Assembly (NCBI GenBank): GCA_913060565.1
Contig: CAJXRU010000006.1
Span: 1-64,000 of the forward strand
DNA length: 64,000 nt
Origin: an uncultured Gammaproteobacteria bacterium
Lineage (GTDB): Bacteria; Pseudomonadota; Gammaproteobacteria; Enterobacterales; Psychrobiaceae
Direction of reading: 5' to 3'
Positions 29,006 to 37,447 of the stretch are shown in pieces. How positions within the stretch are numbered: the first letter of the stretch is position 1; each line of letters starts with the position of its first letter. The notes beneath the pieces are model-generated. The model did no database searches, was not told where the DNA came from, and saw only the letters and a list, made by a program, of their open reading frames with translations. The position numbers and the translations under genes were made by a program.

Positions 29006-29500
29006 TTAGATTGCCGCCTTAAGCTGTTGTAATTGTGTTTCACTGAGTAACTTATTCACATCAAGAAGTAATACTAAGCGTTCATCCACTTCCACTAATC
29101 CTTGAATATAGGCAACATCAATAAAGCCTCCGACGGTAGGCTTATCACGAATGTCCTTATGATTGACCGCATGCGTATCAGACACTGAATCAACGACTAT
29201 ACCAATAACATTTTGGGCTTCGTCTCCAACAATGTTTAACAAGATCACTACGGTGGTGGGCCCATAGGGAATGGATTCAAGTCCAAACTTTTCCCTTAAG
29301 TCAATGATCGGTACGATATTTCCTCGTAAATGTAAAACGCCTTTGACGTAATTAGCTATTCCTGGAATGCTAGTAATATTGCTCCATTCACGAATTTCAT
29401 TAACCATTAAAATATTGACGCCATACTCTTCATCATTTAACGAAAAGGTTAAAATTTGTTCTGTGTCTGATTGAAGCCAGCTACTGTGGTTAGTGTCCAT
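29006..29500 (-). CDS. cheW: Second CheW coupling protein
   Basis: 164 residues, a single CheW domain with LTFSLNDEEYGVNILMVNE and GVLHLRGNIVPIIDLREKF. It is on the opposite strand to the surrounding signalling genes and convergent with the PP2C fusion gene, so it is expressed separately. It could recruit a different receptor subset to CheA. Confidence 0.92.
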   Translation of the reverse strand: MDTNHSSWLQSDTEQILTFSLNDEEYGVNILMVNEIREWSNITSIPGIANYVKGVLHLRGNIVPIIDLREKFGLESIPYGPTTVVILLNIVGDEAQNVIGIVVDSVSDTHAVNHKDIRDKPTVGGFIDVAYIQGLVEVDERLVLLLDVNKLLSETQLQQLKAAI

Positions 29501-29743
29501 ATCTTTTTACCTAATTCCATTGTCTTTGAAGATTATTGAGTTGACCTAATAAAACTATTGAACCATGAAAAGTGGATTGATCTCAACATTTAGTATTGTT
29601 TTTCATTAAAAAGTCTGTCTATTATATTAATTAAATAGCTTAACCGTGCTCAAGGAACAAACAGAGTAATTTTGATAACGCAGTTAGTTAGTCCGTCAAT
29701 GTGATTAACTCATTCAAATATTTTAGTCTCAAAGGAGAGAGAA

Positions 29744-30115
29744 ATGGCAGAGCCTAAATCTGTATTAGTCGTTGATGATAGTCGTTTGACCCGCATGATG
29801 ATTGTCAAAATGATCAAGACCCATCATAGTGATTGGCCAATTACTGAGGCCACATCCGTTAGTGAGGCGCTTGAATGTGTTAACTCTCAAACGTTTGATT
29901 TCATTTCCTTAGATCACAATATGCCTGATGGCACTGGTTATGAGATTTTACCGCAAATTAATATCGCTCAGCCTGCTGCTCACATTGGAATATTTACCGC
30001 AAACATTCAAGCTGTTGTAAAACAGCGCTTTGAAGAGCTTGGCGCGACATTTTATGGTAAACCCATTAGTGAAGCGATGATTCTACAGTTCACTGCTGAT
30101 GGAGGCCAATCATGA
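29744..30115 (+). CDS. Stand-alone CheY-like response regulator
   Basis: 123 residues, receiver only. DDSRLTR acid pocket, phospho-Asp in FISLDHNMPDGTG (about residue 53), switch Thr in IFTANIQ and Lys in YGKPIS. The ribosome-binding site AAGGAGAG is at 29733-29740. It overlaps a CheC-like phosphatase gene by 4 bases, so the two probably form a phosphorylation/dephosphorylation pair. Confidence 0.9.
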   Translation: MAEPKSVLVVDDSRLTRMMIVKMIKTHHSDWPITEATSVSEALECVNSQTFDFISLDHNMPDGTGYEILPQINIAQPAAHIGIFTANIQAVVKQRFEELGATFYGKPISEAMILQFTADGGQS

Positions 30116-30735
30116 CATCAGACATTTTTACTGAAGATTATTGCGATACCTTATGTGAATTATTCAATATTGGGATGGGACGAGCTGCGGTGTCATTTAG
30201 CGAGATGGTCAATGACGAAGTCCTTTTAACAGTTCCATCATTGAAAGCAGTTGATTTCAATACCGCAATGGAACTGTTTCAATGTATTTCTCCAGGTAAT
30301 GTAAATGCCGTTGAGCAATATTTTGAAGGGCGCTTTTCGGGTAACGCATTTCTGTTTTTCAATGATGAATCGAGCTTACAACTGGTACGCAGTATTTTAG
30401 GTGAGGGCAATTGGGGCAGTGAACTTGGAGAACTAGAACAAGAAGCGTTAAAAGAAGTATCAAATATCATTCTGAATGCGTGTTTTGGTTGTATCGCCGA
30501 TGTGCTTGATTGCGAACTTGAAAGTAGTGTTCCTGATCTTATTTGTGGCGAGATTAATGACGTTTTTGACGTTGAACGAATGCGCATCGGTGAAAATCCG
30601 CTAGTGCTTACATTATCGATGTCATTTAGTTTGCCAAATAAAAAAATTACAGGCCAAGTAAGTTTAATAATGGCAAGTGACTCAATTAAACGCTTAATTA
30701 CAGAGTTAGAGCGTTTTATGACCTTGTATGTCTAA
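30112..30735 (+). CDS. cheC: CheC-type CheY-P phosphatase
   Basis: 207 residues with both halves of the CheC fold. The first phosphatase motif follows D-x3-E-x2-N-x22-P exactly (DTLCELFN, then P 22 residues later). The second is E-ALK-E-VS-N-x22-P, with Glu replacing the first Asp/Ser. Two active sites point to CheC rather than CheX. It would dephosphorylate the CheY-like protein encoded upstream. CheD, its usual partner, is encoded in the same region. Confidence 0.8.
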   Translation: MTSDIFTEDYCDTLCELFNIGMGRAAVSFSEMVNDEVLLTVPSLKAVDFNTAMELFQCISPGNVNAVEQYFEGRFSGNAFLFFNDESSLQLVRSILGEGNWGSELGELEQEALKEVSNIILNACFGCIADVLDCELESSVPDLICGEINDVFDVERMRIGENPLVLTLSMSFSLPNKKITGQVSLIMASDSIKRLITELERFMTLYV

Positions 30736-30746
30736 GGGGTTATAAA

Positions 30747-32819
30747 ATGCATAATATTGTATTTGATAATACCAATTGTGGGCTAATTGTTATTGATAAC
30801 GAAGGCGTTATAGTCGATGTTAATCAATGGTTTGTGAAACATAGTGATAGACGAAAACTTGAATTAGTAAATCAAAATATTTTTGACTGTTTTGAATTGG
30901 GCAATGGTTTGACCGTCAAACGGGCTATTGAGCAAGCGACAAATTATGGCATGTCATCGATTTTATCAAGTGCGTTGCATCCTAGGTTATTCCCACTTTA
31001 TGCGCATGCTCATAAAAAAGATAAATTGATGGAACATACTTGTTATGTAAAGTCATATAGTGTCGATGGCACGCGCTTTGCCCTCATCCAAATCCATGAT
31101 GTAACAGATTCAGTAATGAGAGAACGATTATTACGTAATCGTACCAAAGATTTGTCCATTTTTTCCTTAGCCGTTAAACACAGCCCTAGCGCTGTTGTTA
31201 TCACTGATGCATTGGGTATCATCGAATATATTAATCCTAAGTTTACCGAAATCACTGACTTTGAAGGCTACGATTGCATTGGTCGACCGTATTTTAGCTT
31301 AGGGCGTCTATCTAATAATGAAAAGATTGAAGAAAACATTTGGCGCATGCTAGAGCAGCATCAAGAGTGGGTCGGCGAACGTTGTAATCTGAAGAAAAAT
31401 GGCGAAAAGTATTGGGCAAACGAACATATTTATCCGATTCTCGATGGTGATAATTGCATTAGTCATTTTGTTGCAATGCAGGATGATGTGACTCAATTTA
31501 GAAATATTTCAAGAAAATTTAGCTATCAGGCCGCACATGATGCTCTCACAGGTTTAATCAATCGACAAGAATTCGAGGGCATTCTTCGGGGGACTATTGA
31601 CGGTAATAACGATGAACCCGATACCCATTCGTTATGTTTTATAGATATTGATCAGTTTAAATTAATTAATGATACCTGTGGTCATATCGCCGGTGATGAA
31701 CTGTTACGTCAAATATCTGTGTTATTTAATCGTCATTGTTCAACTGACGATACCTTAGCAAGAATTGGCGGTGACGAATTTGCACTACTACTTCATGGCC
31801 ATGATATTTCTAAGGCTAAATTAACTTGCGAAATGCTTATTCAATTGGTTGAAGGCTTTAGATTTCGTTGGAATGAACACGTTTTTAAACTGGGCGTTAG
31901 CATTGGTGTTACCGAAATTTTTAGCGACAGCATCAACTACGTAGAAGCCATTAAACAAGCCGATAGTGCATGTTATGCCGCTAAAGATGCAGGACGTAAT
32001 CGCTATCATGTTTATCAAGAAAATGATAAAGCACTCGCTCAGCGAAAAGATGATACTTACTGGGCAACAAAAATAAATAGTGCCCTCGAGAATAACCGGC
32101 TAGCTTTGTATGCTCAGCCAATAGTTTCTTTACAGACTAAACAAAAAATTAGTCATGAGATTCTAGTAAGAATGATTGATGATAACGGAAACTTAATACC
32201 TCCTGGGTTATTTTTACCGGCTGCGGAGCGATTCGATTTGTCTCACAGAATTGACCAATGGGTAATCGATAATACCTTGGCATGGTTATGTGAACATCAT
32301 AATGATATCGACCATATCGACCATATATCCATTAATTTATCTGGTTTGTCGTTGAGTAATGAAATGCTGCTACAGCACATTATTAAAGCAATAAAGGCAA
32401 ATAAGGTACAGGCCTCAAAACTTTCGTTTGAAATAACAGAAACAGCCGCCATTGCAAATTTAACGCACGCGAAACTTTTTATTAGTGCACTAAATGCCTA
32501 TGGATGTAAGTTTGCGCTAGATGATTTTGGCAGTGGTTTGTCATCATTTGCTTATTTAAAAAATCTAAAAGTCGATATGTTAAAAATTGACGGTATGTTT
32601 ATCAAAGATATGCTCAAAGATCCTATTGACGAAGCAATGGTTAAATCAATTAACGATGTGGGCAAGGTCATGGGCATGGAAACGATTGCTGAATTTGTCG
32701 AAAATGATGAAATTCGTCAACGTCTTGAAGAAATAGGCATTAATTACGGGCAGGGATATGGACTTGGAAAGCCAGTACCTATAGATGAAATCATCATTAA
32801 AAGTGTGGAACTTATTTAA
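30747..32819 (+). CDS. PAS-PAS-GGDEF-EAL cyclic-di-GMP signalling protein
   Basis: 690 residues: a first PAS-like domain (about 1-115), a second PAS (about 130-250, ITDALGIIEYINPKFTEITD), GGDEF (about 265-425; signature GGDEF intact, so diguanylate cyclase activity is possible) and EAL (about 440-690). The EAL signature is EIL (HEILVRM), but DDFGSGLSSFAYL and the ITETA and GQGYGLGKP segments are intact, so phosphodiesterase activity is probable. It directly follows cheC and links this chemosensory block to c-di-GMP. Confidence 0.92.
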   Translation: MHNIVFDNTNCGLIVIDNEGVIVDVNQWFVKHSDRRKLELVNQNIFDCFELGNGLTVKRAIEQATNYGMSSILSSALHPRLFPLYAHAHKKDKLMEHTCYVKSYSVDGTRFALIQIHDVTDSVMRERLLRNRTKDLSIFSLAVKHSPSAVVITDALGIIEYINPKFTEITDFEGYDCIGRPYFSLGRLSNNEKIEENIWRMLEQHQEWVGERCNLKKNGEKYWANEHIYPILDGDNCISHFVAMQDDVTQFRNISRKFSYQAAHDALTGLINRQEFEGILRGTIDGNNDEPDTHSLCFIDIDQFKLINDTCGHIAGDELLRQISVLFNRHCSTDDTLARIGGDEFALLLHGHDISKAKLTCEMLIQLVEGFRFRWNEHVFKLGVSIGVTEIFSDSINYVEAIKQADSACYAAKDAGRNRYHVYQENDKALAQRKDDTYWATKINSALENNRLALYAQPIVSLQTKQKISHEILVRMIDDNGNLIPPGLFLPAAERFDLSHRIDQWVIDNTLAWLCEHHNDIDHIDHISINLSGLSLSNEMLLQHIIKAIKANKVQASKLSFEITETAAIANLTHAKLFISALNAYGCKFALDDFGSGLSSFAYLKNLKVDMLKIDGMFIKDMLKDPIDEAMVKSINDVGKVMGMETIAEFVENDEIRQRLEEIGINYGQGYGLGKPVPIDEIIIKSVELI

Positions 32820-32833
32820 ACTGAACTCGGCCT

Positions 32834-32860
32834 AATTAGGGCAGTTATTCTGCCCTAATT
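32834..32860. terminator. Hairpin between convergent GGDEF-EAL gene and rbgA
   Basis: Perfect 11-bp stem AATTAGGGCAG/CTGCCCTAATT around TTATT, placed between two convergent stop codons. No strong T-run on either side, but the position suits a shared terminator. Confidence 0.7.
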
Positions 32861-32870
32861 GATAAAAAGA

Positions 32871-33806
32871 TTAACGACGACGTTTCTTCTTGGGTTTCTT
32901 CTTTTTCACTTTTCCTTCAAGCGTTTCTTGAGCAAGTTTTTCAGCAACCTGAGCTTCTTCTACGACCGCCATTTGTGGCGTCTCTAAGCATATCTTTCCA
33001 ATAGTACCTTGTCGAAACTCATGCAGTAGAATTTCACACGTTTTGTGCATATCTACGCGGCCACCAGCACGTTTAAACCCGCGTACATTACCGATAGCTT
33101 CAATTAACTCCCAGTCGTTTTGCGGTAATTCATCGAGCTTATAGCGCTCTTTAATCATCAATGGATAATCCTTTAAAAAATACTCGCCAGCGTATGACGC
33201 AATATCTTCGTATTCAAACGCTGTATCTTTAATGGCACCCGTGATAGCCAATCGATAACCACTGTGATCATTGTGTACTTTTGGCCATAGAATGCCAGGC
33301 GTGTCACACAGCACAATGCCATTTTTCAAATTAATGCGCTGCTGGCGTTTGGTAACGGCAGGTTCATTACCTGTTTTGGCAATGATTCGTCCAGCAAGGA
33401 TATTAATGATTGTCGATTTACCAACGTTGGGGATCCCCATAATCATCGCACGAATATCCTTACCTGTTTCATCACGATGAGGTACTAGTTTGCGGCACAG
33501 TTCGAGTATTTTAGCGACTTGTGTCGGTTCATTCGCCGTTATTGCTAGCGATGAAATACCTTGTTGACTATTTAGGTGTTCCTGCCATTGAGCAACCACC
33601 TCGTCATCAGCCAAATCACATTTGTTGAGTACCTTGATAAGCGGTTTATCACCACGTAATTCATTGGCAAATGGGTTCTCACTAGAATAGGGAATTCGTG
33701 CGTCAACGACTTCGATAATAATATCGATTTGCCCCATGACTTCTGTCATTTCTTTACGGGCTTTGTGCATGTGACCGGGGAACCACTGGATAGAGTTTCT
33801 ACTCAT
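32871..33806 (-). CDS. ylqF: Ribosome biogenesis GTPase RbgA/YlqF
   Basis: 311 residues. Circularly permuted GTPase motifs in the order G4 (NKCDL, about residue 61), G1 (GIPNVGKSTI, about 124-133) and G3 (DTPG, about 170). The N-terminal IQWFPGHMHKA is the RbgA signature. A lysine/arginine-rich C-terminal tail is likely to contact rRNA. It acts in late 50S subunit assembly. This is the last recognisable core gene; its upstream side faces the genomic island. Confidence 0.93.
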   Translation of the reverse strand: MSRNSIQWFPGHMHKARKEMTEVMGQIDIIIEVVDARIPYSSENPFANELRGDKPLIKVLNKCDLADDEVVAQWQEHLNSQQGISSLAITANEPTQVAKILELCRKLVPHRDETGKDIRAMIMGIPNVGKSTIINILAGRIIAKTGNEPAVTKRQQRINLKNGIVLCDTPGILWPKVHNDHSGYRLAITGAIKDTAFEYEDIASYAGEYFLKDYPLMIKERYKLDELPQNDWELIEAIGNVRGFKRAGGRVDMHKTCEILLHEFRQGTIGKICLETPQMAVVEEAQVAEKLAQETLEGKVKKKKPKKKRRR

Positions 33807-33843
33807 TTGATTTTGTTGCCTTTTTTGTTTTTCTTTAGTCTCA

Positions 33844-33863
33844 TGGGGTACATTGTGGGGTAC
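33844..33863. repeat. Direct repeats TGGGGTAC near the island's left edge
   Basis: TGGGGTAC occurs at 33844-33851 and again at 33856-33863, 12 bases apart, 38 bp upstream of the rbgA start. Short tandem motifs of this kind can be arm-type integrase sites at an element end. The second att copy would lie beyond the right edge of the window, so this cannot be confirmed here. Confidence 0.35.
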
Positions 33864-34007
33864 TAAAAGTATGAGTTCGAATTTGTTATAAATATAGGTA
33901 TAAATCTATTTTAACTGATGCCGTTTAATATATATATTAAAGAACACTCATTTCTAACAAAGAAAAGGGAGATTAGTGTATTTCTTTTTGAATTTCCCCC
34001 TACCTAA

Positions 34008-34616
34008 TCACCTTCGTTTATTCTTATTGTTGCGCCTTTTATTATTCGTGTGTTTCTTTTGTGCCTGTAAGTGTAAGTCTTTAAACTTTTGTAATTCAGC
34101 TTTTGTCTCTTCTAGCTCATTCTGTAATTGTGTGTTCTGCTCAGAGATATTTGTTGAATCCTTAATCGCATCTTTTAAGTTTTTATGTTCGTTCTGTAAC
34201 GACCTTAAAGCGCTCCTACTTGCTTTTAATTCTTCTTGTTCGCTTTTTACACAGTCTGATTCATTATTAATGAGACGTTCGATTGTTTTATTTCGAGGGA
34301 GATTATGAACTTTGGCTAAATCGTCCAGGCGTTTATTCGTTACTGTATCAATTACAAAGTTGAAAGATTTAGTACTCTTTCTATTGTCACGAGTTTGTTT
34401 TTGTCGCCACGCGTTTTTCATATCTCTCGATATTAATGTTTTCTTATCTTCAGAGAGGGAGCTTAATGCATTGAGAATGCTTTCGGATATGCCAGTTTGA
34501 GAAATTGAAATCCACGTTATGTTATATCCTTTATTCTGAAGATAACTAATTGCCCAATTGCAATGTTTTTCATTCCTATCTTTTATCCATGTAAATAAAT
34601 CTGTTTGAGGCTTCAT
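34008..34616 (-). CDS. MatP-like ribbon-helix-helix protein with coiled-coil tail
   Basis: 202 residues. Residues about 62-117 resemble the MatP C-terminal DNA-binding region: a basic AWRQKQTRDNRKSTKS helix, a beta strand FNFVIDTVTNKRLDDLA, then NKTIERLINN, giving the ribbon-helix-helix spacing. Residues about 118-190 are a heptad-rich coiled coil, and the end is Lys/Arg/Asn-rich. MatP organises chromosome termini; a mobile-element relative could act in element partitioning, segregation or silencing. Similarity judged by eye. Confidence 0.5.
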   Translation of the reverse strand: MKPQTDLFTWIKDRNEKHCNWAISYLQNKGYNITWISISQTGISESILNALSSLSEDKKTLISRDMKNAWRQKQTRDNRKSTKSFNFVIDTVTNKRLDDLAKVHNLPRNKTIERLINNESDCVKSEQEELKASRSALRSLQNEHKNLKDAIKDSTNISEQNTQLQNELEETKAELQKFKDLHLQAQKKHTNNKRRNNKNKRR

Positions 34617-34725
34617 ATTAATAGCATCCCTAAAAATCTTAATAGTTACGTTGTGTCATTCCATCTGAATTTATAAAGAATTCAAGTGTGACTTATACTG
34701 TAACAGATAATCATACGCGATACGA

Positions 34726-34787
34726 TACGGCGTACCGCTACTAATTACGTTACTTGTAACGTGATGGTGATTGATTACGGCGTACCG
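34726..34787. repeat. Repeat-rich region: direct repeats and inner palindrome upstream of 34923 gene
   Basis: TACGGCGTACCG occurs at 34726-34737 and 34776-34787 (50 bp apart). Between them is the palindrome ACGTTAC-TT-GTAACGT (34747-34762). The 306-base gap 34617-34922 contains these and the promoter-like pair described separately. Direct repeats before a large DNA-binding-like gene suggest iterons or operators. Confidence 0.6.
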
Positions 34788-34833
34788 ATACTTATACTAT
34801 GATTTTAAGTGATTTGTTAGAAATATAAGGGGT

Positions 34834-34894
34834 GGTGTATGCTATAAAACATTATTTGTAATTTTGTTTTTAGATAGGCTAGGTGTATGCTATA
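34834..34894 (+). promoter_or_regulatory. Repeated 13-mer with extended -10 look before 34923 gene
   Basis: GGTGTATGCTATA at 34834-34846 and 34882-34894, 48 bp apart. Each copy contains TATGCTATA resembling an extended -10 element, and the second is followed by AATTA, 28 bases before the ATG. They may be duplicated promoters or binding sites of the downstream protein. Confidence 0.5.
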
Positions 34895-34922
34895 TAATTA
34901 AATTTCTTCAGAAATAGTTGTT

Positions 34923-36365
34923 ATGTATTTAGAGTCAATATTTATAAAATATGAAAATATTCAGGCAGCAGAGAAATACTTTATAGTAAAATTATTACAG
35001 TACTTAGATGATGAAATTTCGATAACTAAACCTGTTAAGTTCATGGTTGATGAGTTTGGAATACACGCTCGTGTTGTGTCTAGTTCGATTCGTTATTTAA
35101 TAAAACATGATTACTGTGTCCAAAGTAAAATAAAAAAGACTCGAGGGAGGTCACTTACAAAGTTGACAATTCAGCCGAAATTAATTGAATTAATAAATGA
35201 CTGTCAAAGTTTAAATGTTAAGTATCACAGAACTTTAATTGATGACCTCTTGTGTACAGCTCCTTTGTGTCGCGATACCGAAACAGGTAAGCAACATCCT
35301 CTGACATTGTCGTGTCGTTTACTGCTGATTGTTTTACTGAGCCATTCTAATAAATGCGGTGTCGTTCGAGGTTTAGGGGGAACAATGTTATGCCAATTGA
35401 CAGGAATGAAGAAAGCTAGATTAAAATCAGAACTAACTAAGTTAAAAGATTTTGGCTATATTCGTTCATCAGTTTCGGGGTTGAATGGCGAGTACCTATT
35501 AGGAACTGTCAACACAGTCTATTTTCTTAATTTAACAAATACGAGATATCGTAATACTGGCTACTCCGGAGCCGTTATTTTGTTTCCGGTCAATATGTTT
35601 AAAAGTCATGAAGCAAGTAACCTTATTACTTTGGGCGTCAAAGCAAGGAAGATGAAGGATGAAATGAGTGATAGTTTCAATGCTCCCCTTAACCCCATTT
35701 TCTATGAATTTAGACATTACAAGCCTTTTTATGATGATGTCCGTAATATTGATATTAGAGAATTAAGTCAATTTTTTGGAACCAAATTAACCAAAAACCC
35801 AGGAACTTATTTACAACTAAAAATATCTGAATACGCATCATACCTGCTGTCAACTCATTGGAAGACGTTGATAGGCTCTAGAGTTTTTCACTGTGAATAT
35901 TTAATGTCCCAAATTAGAATGGAAGCTCTTGCTACGAGATATAGATCCAGAAAGGAAAGAGGCTCTACCCATGAGGATGAGCAAATAGAATTGTTATATG
36001 AGATGATTTTTTCGTTAGCAATGGAATTAGCACTTACTATTAAATCAGCTGTGGAACCTATAGAGTCAAAAGTTCAGTTCAAATTTGAAGATATGGATTT
36101 CGTAATTCTTCCCACTGGCTTAAAAGGTGGGATTAGCGCCAGGAGTTATCCATCAATAGAGCTGCATTCGAAAAATATGAACGATAAGCTAACAGGTTTT
36201 TATCTTTTAAATGAGCTTTTCGAACATATTGGGGATGAAGATGCTGGTATGAGCAAAAAAGTTTCTTTATCAGTTGAAGAGCAGTATAAATATGGCTTAC
36301 TTACACGACCTAATCCAAAAAAAGAAAAATATCTCTACAAGGTGAGGGAATTAAAGGTGTTCTAA
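34923..36365 (+). CDS. Unrecognised protein with winged-helix-like segments, possible replication initiator
   Basis: 480 residues, not assigned to a family with confidence. Residues about 20-85 and 145-185 each look like a winged helix (short helices then a basic turn: KKTRGRSLTKL; TGMKKARLKSELTKLKDFGYIRSS). No membrane segment or enzyme motif is seen. The gene lies behind two sets of direct repeats and before a YagK/YfjJ-type gene, which suggests a replication or regulatory role for the mobile element. The region is noticeably more AT-rich than the core genes. Confidence 0.6.
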   Translation: MYLESIFIKYENIQAAEKYFIVKLLQYLDDEISITKPVKFMVDEFGIHARVVSSSIRYLIKHDYCVQSKIKKTRGRSLTKLTIQPKLIELINDCQSLNVKYHRTLIDDLLCTAPLCRDTETGKQHPLTLSCRLLLIVLLSHSNKCGVVRGLGGTMLCQLTGMKKARLKSELTKLKDFGYIRSSVSGLNGEYLLGTVNTVYFLNLTNTRYRNTGYSGAVILFPVNMFKSHEASNLITLGVKARKMKDEMSDSFNAPLNPIFYEFRHYKPFYDDVRNIDIRELSQFFGTKLTKNPGTYLQLKISEYASYLLSTHWKTLIGSRVFHCEYLMSQIRMEALATRYRSRKERGSTHEDEQIELLYEMIFSLAMELALTIKSAVEPIESKVQFKFEDMDFVILPTGLKGGISARSYPSIELHSKNMNDKLTGFYLLNELFEHIGDEDAGMSKKVSLSVEEQYKYGLLTRPNPKKEKYLYKVRELKVF

Positions 36366-36492
36366 TGTTGATTGAGTTTTAGTTTCATTTTAAATAGTTT
36401 GCTGTTGTTAGGTATATAACTCCAGAGTAGTCAAGTTAGCAATACCTGATAATTAGCACAGCTAGACTTGTGAAATAAATTAAAGACTTCTA

Positions 36493-36614
36493 TATGGTGG
36501 AGATTGTTAACGTCGGTATAACTAGTATTAGTAAGTTAACTAAGTCTATACCTAAAGCTATCCATTAAATAATTACAAGTATCAACATTCTTATGTGTAA
36601 CTAAAACCACCATA
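36493..36614. repeat. Nested inverted repeats in the gap before the YagK/YfjJ-type gene
   Basis: Within the 260-base gap 36366-36625: TATGGTGG (36493-36500) pairs with CCACCATA (36607-36614); GGTATA (36515-36520) pairs with TATACC (36547-36552); GTTAAC occurs at 36506-36511 and 36535-36540. This nesting could fold into a cruciform of the kind used as single- or double-strand origins by rolling-circle elements. Confidence 0.5.
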
Positions 36615-36625
36615 GGAATACTGAT

Positions 36626-37282
36626 ATGAAAGTAAGGCATATAACCAATCAGAACTTAACCCTCTCTAGTCAAGACACTTATAATGATTACCCAATCCAG
36701 ACTCATTGTGGGGCGTTAGCTATCAATTATCTAGAGCGTATTGATAAAACGTTGGTATATGCTTTACTAGAGCACGCAAGAACATTTGTAATCAGGGTTG
36801 ATTTAAGGCTTCCTGCTAATAAAATTAATGATAAGACTAATGTAATTTCTAAGTTTTTTGATTCACTTAAAGCACAGATACGAGCTGACTTATTGAAAAA
36901 AGAGAAAGGTGGTATACGAGTTCATCCTTGTACGCTGAGATATATTTGGGTTAAAGAAAAAGATACTTCTATTAATAATCATTACCATGTGTTGCTGTTA
37001 CTTAATCATGATACCTATCATACATTAGGTGATTTTAAGGCTGAGGAAGGGAACATGGCTGCTCGGATTAAAAAGGCGTGGACGAGTGCGTTAAATATTG
37101 ATTTTGGTGAATGTGTAAGATTGGTCTATTTTCCAAGGAATCCAACATACAGTATCAACGCGAACTCAAAGGATGCCCCTCAAGATATCAATAGTGTGAT
37201 TCATCGGACTAGTTATTTTGCTAAGGTTAAAACTAAGTCATACGGAGACGGTAAAAGGTCATTTGGCTGCAGTATGAACTGA
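36626..37282 (+). CDS. YagK/YfjJ-domain, inovirus Gp2-type protein
   Basis: 218 residues. The pattern HARTFVIRVDLRLP, then VISKFFDSLKAQIR and NNHYHVLLLLN followed by a conserved IKKAWTSAL, matches the YagK/YfjJ family annotated as inovirus Gp2. Members are found in filamentous phages and genomic islands and are thought to act in replication; HYH resembles the HUH metal motif of rolling-circle enzymes. The catalytic role is inferred. A bidirectional terminator follows. Confidence 0.7.
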   Translation: MKVRHITNQNLTLSSQDTYNDYPIQTHCGALAINYLERIDKTLVYALLEHARTFVIRVDLRLPANKINDKTNVISKFFDSLKAQIRADLLKKEKGGIRVHPCTLRYIWVKEKDTSINNHYHVLLLLNHDTYHTLGDFKAEEGNMAARIKKAWTSALNIDFGECVRLVYFPRNPTYSINANSKDAPQDINSVIHRTSYFAKVKTKSYGDGKRSFGCSMN

Positions 37283-37414
37283 TATGTGCTTGTTGTTCAC
37301 TTTTTAGTGTAAAACCTGATAAAAGGAAGCTCACTACCTAAAATAGTTCAGATGCCTTTACTGGTAGGGTTTACAAGATCCCATAATTCCAAAATGAGTA
37401 CTTGAACATACCAA

Positions 37415-37442
37415 AAAAGAGCTGCTGAAATGCAGCTCTTTT
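37415..37442. terminator. Bidirectional terminator
   Basis: Stem AAAAGAGCTGC/GCAGCTCTTTT (11 bp) with a 6-base loop, A's before and T's after, between the Gp2-type gene (+) and the small hydrophobic protein gene (-). Confidence 0.9.
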
Positions 37443-37447
37443 GACGT

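Noticed and set aside
33874-33884. tRNA 3' end (AGTTCGAATTT resembling a T-loop) as the integration site
   Set aside because: No acceptor or anticodon stem can be built around it.
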